Below are positions 1 to 7,991 of a DNA stretch of 10,116 nucleotides, in pieces. The translations under genes were made by a program, and so were the position numbers. The notes under the pieces were generated by a model. It was given only the letters and a program-made list of their open reading frames with translations. It did not search any database and was not told the origin of the DNA. The stretch covers positions 1 to 10,116 of the forward strand of contig LXFE01000880.1 in NCBI GenBank assembly GCA_001929475.1. Reading direction: 5' to 3'. Origin of the DNA: Neolecta irregularis DAH-3 (Eukaryota > Ascomycota > Neolectomycetes > Neolectales > Neolectaceae). The number at the start of each line of letters is the position of its first letter. Position 1 is the first letter of the stretch.

Positions 1-240
1 CCCTTCCCCCGTTCCGCGCCTAAAATTGGAATTTAAAGAAAAGCCACATTTTATGAAATTTGGGTCGCATCAAACGCACCATAAATGTATATTTACAAAA
101 TATTTTCTACTACATTTGCGTATTGTGTCTGTAATGTTATAGAACATATTCAAGCAAAACATAAATGCATATAGGTCATATTCCACTGATATACCTTTGT
201 TTCTTTAATACTGCTGTCGGTGAAGTCACGCCCAGTTCCC
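1..240. other. AT-rich upstream flank of the glyoxalase II gene
   Basis: No coding exon is recognisable on either strand. The stretch opens with a short C-rich segment (1-20) and is then AT-rich, ending directly at the start codon at 241, so it probably holds the promoter and 5' leader. A 13-base motif occurs twice with one mismatch, CATAAATGTATAT at 80-92 and CATAAATGCATAT at 160-172, exactly 80 bases apart. No function is known for it. No tRNA-like element was seen. Confidence 0.5.
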
Positions 241-1429
241 ATGGCTCCGTTAATACTTACTGGACGATTTCTACTTCGACACTATCACACCACTTGTAAT
301 ATCTCATTTAGTCTGAGACATCACGCAAACATGCACATCCAAACTATTCCAATTCTCGGTGTATGACATTTTACTCATTCGGCTGACCTCCAAGGAACAT
401 AAAAATTACGCTTACCTTCTCATTGATGAGAAGACTAAAGGTTGACTTTCCTTGTTCAGTAAAATTGACCAGAAGAAACCGCTATTGTTGACCCTTCAGA
501 TCCGAAAGCGTAATTATATCCACTTGCCAATTCAATAGCTGAAGTAATTCAGACTTATACCAATAATTAAGCAACTTACTCTTGCTGGAGATATAAAATT
601 GACCAGAATCATTACAGTATCATATGTCAGAAATCACTGGAGCTGAAACGGGTAGACTCATCACCATTGGGACCATGCCGGCGGGAATAAAGATATGGTA
701 CATAAGAACAAACGGATTATCAATAATCATTACAGGCCCAAGAATTCCCTGGGATCACGGTTACTGGTGGAAAAGATTGTGACGGAACCACTCATTTTGT
801 CAAGAATGATGAAGACTTCAAGGTTGGAAATATTAAAGTTAAAGCATTGCACACGCCCTGTCATACGCAGGATTCAGTATGCTACTATGCCGTGGATGGT
901 TTAAAGTCTCCATTCACTGCTTAGCTTACTATCGAAGGATCTCAAAAATCTGTGTTCACCGGGGACACGCTCTTCATCGCAGGATGCGGCCGCTTTTTTG
1001 AAGGAACTGCGGCAGAAATGTATAAGGCGTTGCAAATTCTGGCCGATTTGCCAGACGACACAAAAGTTTACGTAGGTCATTTTCACAGATATTTCTGATC
1101 TGGAATTTAGCCAGGCCACGAATACACAGAATCGAATGCAAGGTTTGCAAAGTCTGTTGATGACTCCGAAGCTGTAAATAAGCTCGTTGAGTTTTGCGAG
1201 ACAACAAAAGAGACACCAGGAAGATTTACGATTGCAGATGAGAAAACGTTCAATCCATTCATGAGAGTTACGGTATCTTTCTTGTCATCGCTGATAGCTG
1301 ATTTTCAGGATCCAGTGTTTCAGGAGGCTACTGGGCAGCAACATCCTGTTCAAGTGATGGTATGCGATCACCTTGCCTTTTTCCCTAATGATAAAGGAAA
1401 AATTGCGTGAAATGAAAAACAACTCCTAG
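241..1429 (+). CDS. GLO2: Glyoxalase II (hydroxyacylglutathione hydrolase), ten exons
   Basis: Hydrolyses S-D-lactoylglutathione to D-lactate and glutathione, the second step of methylglyoxal detoxification. Exons: 241-360, 395-440, 476-509, 553-616, 656-697, 736-898, 938-1075, 1115-1272, 1309-1359, 1397-1429, giving 282 residues. The metallo-beta-lactamase zinc motif THHHWDH lies at residues 89-95. The other expected metal ligands follow in family order: His145 in HTPCHT, Asp166 in FTGDTLF and His204 in VGHEYT. The C-terminal REMK keeps the Arg-x-x-Lys spacing of the glutathione-binding residues. Residues 1-30 are Arg/His/Ser/Thr-rich with no acidic residue, like a mitochondrial presequence. 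Met31 begins the segment matching cytosolic glyoxalase II (252 residues), so dual targeting is likely. The nine introns are 34-43 nt. The acceptor of intron 2 could instead be 472, adding one Glu. Family assignment is firm; the exact 5' start is inferred. Confidence 0.96.
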
Positions 1430-1622
1430 AACAGGTTGTAAAGGCAATATTGTGTAAATCAATTTGACCTATTCATTGAAAGTCATTATCCTCGCGCCGT
1501 ATATTTTCTATTTACGGTGTCAGCTGTGTTGGGTGTCTTAATGTCGTGCGCCGCTCACCATGACGTAAGGTCGGTTTTGTTCTTTAAGATTTCTAAAACC
1601 CCAATGCACCACTTTGTCTATC
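1430..1622 (+). other. Intergenic spacer between GLO2 and the OBAP-like gene
   Basis: This 193-base spacer must hold the 3' end of the first transcript and the promoter and leader of the next. I see no canonical AATAAA. TGACGTAA at 1560-1567 matches the core bound by fungal bZIP factors of the ATF/CREB type and would sit about 55 bases before the next start codon. An out-of-frame ATG at 1604 opens a 14-codon reading frame overlapping the main start at 1623, a possible upstream ORF if transcription starts before it. Confidence 0.35.
1560..1567 (+). promoter_or_regulatory. Possible ATF/CREB-type bZIP site (TGACGTAA)
   Basis: The octamer TGACGTAA matches the half-CRE core recognised by Atf1/Sko1-like bZIP proteins in fungi, and it lies upstream of the OBAP-like start. 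One short motif can occur by chance, so this is only a suggestion. Confidence 0.25.
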
Positions 1623-2461
1623 ATGTCACATTTCAAGTCTCGTGTTGAAGTACAACCTCTTTCTACTGCTTCCAAAGTTATTGATGCTGGCACCGGAATG
1701 ACTCAAGTTTGCCGAATACCCGATAAATCTCTGCTAAACAGCACAGGATTTTACTCCACTCAAGAGCATCTGCGCCTTTCTCAATGTATGCTTTGAATCA
1801 ATCCATTTTCCTAACTTGATAGGCCTGGCATGTCTATGCAGACGATCCAAAACGACATGTTTGTTTTCTCTCCTGTTTCGAACTAAAGGCATAGGTTCAA
1901 GCATTTCATTACTGTTGCCATGTTAACGAAGACGTTCGCCAATGTTTGATATATGATTCATGCGAAAGCAACGCTCGACTGATTGGCGTGGAATATATGG
2001 TGTCTGCAAAAATGTTTGAAACCTTCCCCCCGGAAGAAAAACGATATTGGCACTCACATGTCTATGGCATCGAATAGCTACCAAGCCCGTACTGATAGAT
2101 CTAGAGGTTAAAAGTGGAATGTTGATTCTTCCAAAACCGGCTCCGATCCCTGAAATAGCATGGGATAAAACCGAGACCACTGCCATGGAAGAAATTATCA
2201 CCATTTACGGAAAGACATTCCATTTCTGGCAAGTAGATCGAGGTGATAAGGTTGAATCCACATCAAGTGAATCTCAATGTCTAGATTCCATTTGGCGAGC
2301 CAAAATTGATGATGACTTTCACTAATGACAATCAGCTTGACTTTGAAAAGGTGGTCAGGCCTCGTGATTTGAAATTCGACACGGATTATAAGAAGAAGAA
2401 AGAGCTTCGAAAAGATATCAAGGAGCCGGAGATTGACGAGCGCATGCCTTTCGAGATGTAA
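1623..2461 (+). CDS. DUF1264 / oil body-associated protein homologue, six exons
   Basis: Homologue of plant OBAP proteins (DUF1264), which associate with lipid bodies; fungal members are mostly uncharacterised. Exons: 1623-1706, 1747-1785, 1823-1858, 1895-2066, 2105-2250, 2285-2461, giving 217 residues. Family blocks are clear: [11 protein letters not shown] near residues 44-54, [12 protein letters not shown] near 64-75, NARLIGVEY, the [18 protein letters not shown] region around 96-115, [14 protein letters not shown] ending at 159, and GEPKLMMTF. There is no signal peptide or membrane helix, so it is probably soluble or peripherally lipid-associated. Introns are 34-40 nt. Intron 4 (2067-2104) is modelled as GC-AG because this exactly restores the conserved VYEVKSG. 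A 47-nt GT-AG alternative (2060-2106) stays in frame but deletes two conserved residues. The start is the first in-frame ATG; no earlier one fits. Confidence 0.92.
2067..2104 (+). other. GC-AG intron in the OBAP-like gene
   Basis: A 38-nt intron with donor TATG|GCATCG, a CTGAT branch-like motif and acceptor TCTAG. Removing it joins TAT-G to AG-GTT and restores the conserved VYEVKSG block. No GT donor gives that product. The competing 2060-2106 GT-AG choice loses Tyr-Glu. Confidence 0.7.
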
Positions 2462-2603
2462 TTTTCTCTGACAAGTTAGATGTAGATGGTTGGTGTTGCG
2501 GAAAGGGTATTCGATTCAAGACAGAGGAAGTTGGTATTTAAGAGTCTACAATACAATCAGTGTACAAGGTAGGAGAGCAGTCGAACCAAAACAGTTTTGT
2601 GCT

Positions 2604-3736
2604 ATGTCGTTGTCTCAAGTCAATCAATCTATCATTAACGCTAGTCTTATTTCTATCCGCTCATTAGTAAATGGACTCTTCTGCCCCTTGCCGCCTGCCC
2701 ACTCTTTTATCGATATGCTGGCCCATCACCAGGCTCCTCCTACAACTATTTTCAGTGATGGCACATATTCTAAGAGGAACACGCTTCGATCTGTCGGATC
2801 ATCAGACGACGGGGATTTTAACTGGAGAAACAGCCAGTCGTCGATTTTAACTGATCTGACCGAAGCTCCTTTTGAATATGACGACGTGGAGGACTCTGGT
2901 TCGTTGTCTCGTTACATGTCGAGTATTGACAAGAACAAGTCAAAGTGTCCACTGCTGATTCCTCAAAACTTCTTCATACACAAACAACGGCGGATGTTTG
3001 GACAGCTGATTCACCAACAAGAACCGTTTCTTTATCTACGCCGCTGAGTCGGATTATCATACCTTTTCGGTGCGATTCGGGCCCGAGACCTTGTGATTGG
3101 CCGTCGACTAAAGCGCCGCCTAGTCCAGATCCATCCAGCTCGATCGATCCCAGTGGAGAAGGTGATATAGAAGCAACCTTTGGTGCCAGGCTGTCTCTTC
3201 CGCCAGCGGCATATGACATTGCGCTATCTCTTCCGAGATTCCCAGCAGCGGAGATGACTGCACGTCCCTCAAACATAATCCCAGGATGGGCCAGAGCATA
3301 CTATTCAAAGGGCATGTCGCTGCCGACTACACCATCTACTATCGCAGCCCTTGCTGGTACAACATCAAATCTTGAGATCCGCCAAGAAGAATCGACTTCC
3401 TCTACTGATTCGTCTTCGATTTCGGGAAGAAGAGATAGTCTTGAACCGAGAACACCAACAATATACCATCCTCGCATTTCGTTTCCGCGATCCTTTAATC
3501 TGATCTCGCAGATGGTATTGTTTTGTTTGGGCTTCATTTGCCCGCTCATGTGGTTCATCGGTGCCTTTATGCCGCTGCCTGATTATATCCGACGGGCCGG
3601 CGTTGGTGAGAAGGAAGCTTGTGTGTATCGAGAATTGTTTCTTTATTGGAGAATGGTCAATCGCTGTATGACCATCGCTGGAGCAGTCCTGTCGGGAATA
3701 ATTATCGGGCTTGCAGTTTATGGCGCCAAAGGATGA
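2604..3736 (+). CDS. Uncharacterised fungal protein with two C-terminal membrane helices
   Basis: Two exons, 2604-2898 and 2934-3736, joined across a 35-nt intron (GTTCGT donor, TTGAC branch, AAG acceptor), give 365 residues. Residues 1-290 are Ser/Thr/Pro-rich, low in complexity and probably disordered, with an acidic patch (YDDVEDS) just before the junction. Two hydrophobic segments follow: about 292-312 (VLFCLGFICPLMWFIGAF) and about 344-362 (IAGAVLSGIIIGLAVYG), separated by a charged loop with WRMVNR. This layout resembles a widespread fungal family often labelled only serine-rich or hypothetical; function is unknown. The loop and short C-terminal tail suggest a tail-embedded protein with a long cytosolic N-terminus, but topology is inferred. 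The start is uncertain: an in-frame ATG at 2715 follows a pyrimidine-rich tract typical of fungal leaders and would give 328 residues. Confidence 0.8.
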
Positions 3737-3892
3737 CGATAAAAAGAAATTTTCTTTCTGTTCTCCTGTTTGTTTGGGGTGTTGTCTTTGTGCTGTTTGT
3801 ATTTGTGTAATGTAACGATTGAAAGGGTGGAATAGAATGCGTGACGACGTGAAAAAGATACACCGACTATTTTACATGCGAGTTCACTGAAT

Positions 3893-6800
3893 ATGAGCCA
3901 CTCTTTGGAAGACGACACCTTTCAAGATGAAGATATTGCTACAGTCAAACGGCCAATAAATAAATATCCTTCTCCACCATTCATAGATCTCGTTACCTCA
4001 TTATTTGAGCCGTTGACTCAGATAGCACAGACACCGAAATCATTCAGAAATATAGATGGAAAATCCATGTGGGAAAATAAACGTCTAACCGTCGAGACAT
4101 TTATAGCAAATTGGAGAGCAAGAGTTGGCCCAGATATATTTCCAGCCTACAGATTAAGTAGCATCCTTTGTTGACCCGGCCAACGAATAGTAATGCCCGA
4201 TGTATCTATATCACTCTTGGCTTTACATTATCTGAACACATCAAGAGAGATCGAGATCGTCCGATGTATGGAATCAAAGAAGCTACATTAGCCAAGATCT
4301 TTATTAATGTACGTTCATTAGTTAGAAGCCACATTTTTCATATGTCAGGTTCTCGGAATAGCAAAAGACTCTCCAGACGCAATTGATTTAAAGGAGTGGA
4401 AACAACCCGGCCAAGTGTGTCTTGTATCTGTGCATTGTTGATATTTGCAATAGTCAAATAATACTGCAGGATATTTTCCCACGAGATGTTTTGGTATGTG
4501 ATATTTCCTTCGCTTATCTGACTTATTCCCCAAGATGCAATCGCCAAGAGACCTTCAATGGACAACGGTGGTAATTTGACCGTCGAACAACTTAATAAAC
4601 TTTTGAATCGTCTTAGTGGGACAACTCTAGAGTATGCCATTGTTGTACTTTCTCTCTAATTTTTACAGAGCGGATCAACTAAAGGTCATTAAAGAATTAT
4701 ACCACTCTACGAATCCGGAAGAAATGAAATGGATTGTCCAAATCATTTTACGACGTATTTGCGTCTGTTCTACTCATTCTTATCACCAGAAATGAGACTA
4801 AGGACTTCTGAAAAGTTATTTTTTAATCTATGGCATCCTGATGCTGACAAACTTTTCAACGTGACTAGTTCTCTACGGAAAGTCTGTTGGCAGCTTTGTG
4901 ATCCGGATTTTCGACTTGCCGACAAAGTACAGGCCCTAATTAGCCAGGTCTAAGCCTTAGGGAAAAGACATCAAGATGTTCAATACATTTCAACCTCAAC
5001 TAGCTTGTTCGTGGATAAACGGTGTAGCTGGTGTCTTTAAAAGATTCGAAGGACTAGAATTTTGGATCGAGGAAAAACTGGATGGAGAGCGTATTCAACT
5101 TCACAAACGAGGGAATGAGTTCAAGTTCTTTTCGAGGTATACGTAGCTGACTCTGTACTTACTGACTAGTATAAGGAAAGGGACTGATTATACTCATCTA
5201 TATGGAAAGTCTTTTGATGATCGGGATAGTGCTCTAACAAGGCATATCAAAGACGCTTTTCATGAGCTCAATGAAGAGTTTACCTATTGCTACTGATTTC
5301 ATTATTAACATACTAGTTGCATCCTTGATGGCGAAATGATCACTTGGGATCCAATCCAGGAAGCAATTATACCTTTTGGGACTTTGAAATCGGCCGCGTT
5401 GAGCGAGAAGTCCAATATTTTAAACGAAAACGGGATTAGACCCTGCTGTGAGATGAATATAATTCCAAGACTAATATTAAACAGATTACGCCTTTGATAT
5501 ACTTCTGCTCAATGACAAGTCTTTGGTTAATTATTCGTTAATAGAGCGTAGAAAAGCTCTTAAAAGTGTAATTAATCTCATTCCTGGTCGTCTAGAAATT
5601 CTGGAATACACAGTTGGTAAAACTCAGGATGACGTTGAGAATTCTCTCAGGGATGTCATCCGCAAAGGGTATCTATGAGACTCTCATAAACGGGCTGACT
5701 ATCTCAGAGGCGAGGGATTAGTCATGAAAGTATGGGTCATGGAATGGAACATGACTGACTGTCGAAGAACCCGGAAGGTGTTTACAAAGCCAGTGCGCGA
5801 GATCAAGATTGGTGCAAGATCAAACCAGACTATATGAACGAATTTGGCGAAGTTTGTCAGATTCCAGTGAGACAGCTAATTACTTAGGACTTGGATTGTC
5901 TCATAATTGGTATGTTGTACTCTCTCTGAAGATGAATAAAGTAGTCGAGGTGGGTATTACGGCAGTGGTAAGCGAGGTGGATTTCTGGGAAGTTTTCTCT
6001 GCGGTCTCCGAGTTGATGGGACGAATGATGAGAAAATACCACTGTACTACAGTCATCTGCAATTCGCTCATCTATAGTTTCCACTCATTTTGCAGAGTTG
6101 GAGGAGGGTTCCGCGCTAATGATTATGACAAAATTAGGTAGTGTAATGTCTATCAGGCATGTGCTAATAACTGGAGATCACATACGCATGATAAATGGTT
6201 CAATTGGGATGAAAATGTTGATGAAAGAAATAGCTATATTGAATTGGCCGGCAACAATCAACAATTTGAGAGGCCGGACCGTTGGATCAAACCTCAAGAG
6301 TAGTGTCCTCTTCGTTTGTCCTTCTGATTTCGAGTTCAGTTGTTATCAAGATCAAAGCGGCTCAAGTGACTCCTTCCAGTTTTGCCTGAATTTTGAGAAG
6401 TCGCTTACAATAAGACCAATTCAAAACCGGGAATACACTCCGCTTTCCACGTTTCCAAAGAGTCCGCGATGATAAAAACTGGGAATCGGCCCTTTCGTAC
6501 AAAAGTTTGGTCTGTTCACTACGTTACTGACCGAATAGCGTTCTGGAAACTCAAGGTTCAGGCGGAAGAATGGAGTGCTAATGAAATGTATACTGCCAGG
6601 TTCCACAACGAGATTGATTCAAAAGGATGACTGCATGTAAAAAAGCGATTGTCAAAAGGAAAAATGAAACGCATATTCTCGGAGCTAACGGCTCGCTGAA
6701 AGATGTGAAGCTCAACGAAAACGGGATCTTCCACAGGATGTTATTTTGTTTGCGCTCTAAATTTATTTTGAGATCTCACACTAGGCAGATTGCATGAGTG

Positions 6801-7773
6801 GTGCGAAATCTGTCAAGAAGGACAAAGAAGCTCTGGAAATTCTGATCAAAAACAATGGGGGTAGAATCACACAGTCGGAAAAAGGAGGTCCCGTTGTTCA
6901 AATCATTGCGGAAACAGGCATGATAGCCAGATAATATGTTTATATCTGACGCCTAGAATCGATCAAAGTTGGAAGCTTGATATCCAGGCGGACACATAAT
7001 GTCATTCTTCCACGATGGATATTTGAGTCCTTGGAAGAGGGAGAAGCCTTACCACTCGAGCCAAAGTATGTAAATATTATTGGCTTGACTGATTTGATTT
7101 GGTTCATGTTATTTGCACTGCCGAAAACAAAGGCCAAGCATTCTAAGATTCTTGATGAATACGGGGATAGTTACTACACGTCTGTAACTACTGCAGATAT
7201 TCAAAAGGTTAAAAAATCGGGTTGAGAGGCAATTGACGAGATTAGTTATTAAAGGATATCCCAGTACCAAGTCCAGAGGAAAAAGACATCGCCGATATCT
7301 CTCAGACACTCGAACGGGTGTGGGCTCTGGAAACAGTAACCCAAGGGCTTGGACGGCTTTTTGAAGGCCTAAAAATATATTTCTCCCTGACAGTTCAAAG
7401 ATCAAGGCAGGCCTACAGCTAAACTGGTGAAAATAACTCTCGTAGGATGTTTATTCTTCTTAAGCAACAGATTGAATTTGGTAGAGGCGTCACAGTTGAT
7501 GACATAAACGATAATGGTATCACACACATTATCGTCTCAGAACGTGACCCTGAGGTATCATCCATTAGATCTGCGATGATAGCGTAACGTTTTGTTTGCC
7601 TGATATTTGCTAATGACAAGTAGCCGGCGGATACTTCCTAGAATAGTGCTGGTAGGTTATATTCGAGAATGTTGGAAGGAAGAAACTCGATTGGATGAAG
7701 AAGGCATTTGCGCCTTATCATCCCATCGTAACTGACATGCATAGCCTTCGCATTGGGGAGACTGCATCCCTGA
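3893..7773 (+). CDS. LIG4: DNA ligase IV, up to 29 exons
   Basis: ATP-dependent nuclear ligase that seals double-strand breaks in non-homologous end joining with XRCC4/Lif1. Introns: 4158-4190, 4202-4245, 4309-4348, 4415-4453, 4494-4534, 4632-4668, 4755-4789, 4927-4960, 5137-5175, 5278-5316, 5448-5484, 5669-5707, 5730-5767, 5852-5887, 5910-5949, 6044-6077, 6138-6176, 6300-6334, 6379-6414, 6505-6538, 6588-6625, 6748-6788, 6918-6956, 7066-7101 (doubtful), 7208-7245, 7407-7445, 7584-7620, 7704-7744. The product is 940 residues (952 if 7066-7101 is kept). The DNA-binding domain is about 1-255. Motif I is EEKLDGER with catalytic Lys294. Others: YYAFDILL near 392, EGLVMK 455-460, WCKIKP 475-480 and TLRFPR 610-615. 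BRCT1 is about 685-770, the presumed XRCC4-binding linker about 771-842, BRCT2 about 843-935 with Trp922. The C-terminus is ambiguous: without the last intron it ends at 7735. Confidence 0.96.
4191..4201 (+). other. LIG4: 11-nt microexon of LIG4
   Basis: An 11-base exon lies between a 33-nt and a 44-nt intron. Its bases complete the conserved YRLIMPDRDRDRPMYG segment of the ligase DNA-binding domain, the equivalent of the YPAMRLILP region in animal LIG4. Leaving it out shifts the frame, so it must be included for a functional product. Two 22-nt exons (5708-5729 and 5888-5909) occur later in the same gene. Confidence 0.85.
6918..6956 (+). other. LIG4: GC-AG intron in LIG4 BRCT1
   Basis: A 39-nt intron with donor ACAG|GCATGA, branch CTGAC and acceptor CCTAG. 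Splicing gives IIAETESIKVGSLIS, which aligns with the BRCT1 segment reading VIAGSENIRVKNIILS in animal LIG4. No GT donor nearby gives an in-frame conserved product. This is the best supported GC donor in the window. Confidence 0.85.
7066..7101 (+). other. LIG4: Intron-like 36-nt segment lacking an AG acceptor (LIG4)
   Basis: It starts with an ideal donor (AA|GTATGT), contains TTGACTGAT as a branch candidate and has the usual length, but ends in TTTG instead of TTAG. Removing it gives PLEPKFMLF, matching the family (WQPRFMI in animals). Keeping it inserts 12 residues with no stop and no frame change. Both outcomes can be translated, so it may be a GT-TG intron, a decayed intron turned into exon, or a base error at 7100 (T for A). 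Confidence 0.6.
7407..7445 (+). other. LIG4: GC-AG intron in LIG4 BRCT2
   Basis: A 39-nt intron with donor CAAG|GCAGGC, branch ATAAC and acceptor CGTAG. It bypasses in-frame TAA and TGA codons and joins FEGLKIYFS and the following residues to the MFILLKQQIEFGRGVTVDD block, giving a normal BRCT2 layout. The only GT candidate (7393) is 53 nt long and in the wrong phase. Confidence 0.75.
7704..7744 (+). other. LIG4: Possible GC-AG terminal intron of LIG4
   Basis: A candidate 41-nt intron with donor GAAG|GCATTT, a good CTGAC branch motif and acceptor GCATAG. Splicing gives the C-terminus LDEEAFALGRLHP with a stop at 7771-7773. Unspliced, the frame reads LDEEGICALSSHRN and stops at 7733-7735. The donor resembles the other GC donors here, but the C-terminus is too variable for homology to decide. 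Confidence 0.45.
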
Positions 7774-7991
7774 TTTATTGCTTTTTTTCCTCTGTAACAC
7801 CACACACAATGTTCACCGCCAAAAGGACAAGATATTTTATAAATGACCTTTCAAAACACCAGGGAAATATGCTTCAGTGAAAGATCCTAGCAAATTTCTT
7901 GGAATATGTATTTGATGTGGAATAGATCAGGGAATTTTCTTTTCCTTCCATAACCCCAACTGGGTCTTGGAAATCGCATATCATTTTCTCC
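7774..7991 (+). other. Intergenic spacer between LIG4 and PUS4
   Basis: A 218-base non-coding spacer with T-rich tracts (for example 7783-7790) and AT-rich sequence, expected to hold the 3' end of LIG4 and the promoter of the next gene. A pyrimidine-rich stretch at about 7933-7949 precedes the PUS4 start, as is common near fungal transcription starts. No further gene is evident. Confidence 0.45.

Noticed and set aside
901-1216. Minus-strand ORFs of 72 and 80 codons in the glyoxalase II region
   Set aside because: They are antisense shadows of strongly conserved glyoxalase II exons and have no recognisable motif.
2974-3558. Minus-strand ORFs of up to 100 codons opposite the membrane-protein gene
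   Set aside because: They mirror a Ser/Pro-rich coding strand, which often yields long antisense frames; no independent support.
7381-7425. A one-base deletion in the CCC run at 7385-7387 of LIG4, because another frame reads DSSKIKAGLQLN
   Set aside because: A 39-nt GC-AG intron at 7407-7445 keeps the original frame through to the conserved BRCT2 block without any error, while the shifted frame runs into TGA soon after.
7695-7880. ORF starting ATG AAG AAG GCA with FAPYHP, as an extension of LIG4 or a small gene
   Set aside because: It needs a frameshift from LIG4, overlaps the likely terminal intron, and its downstream residues show no family resemblance.
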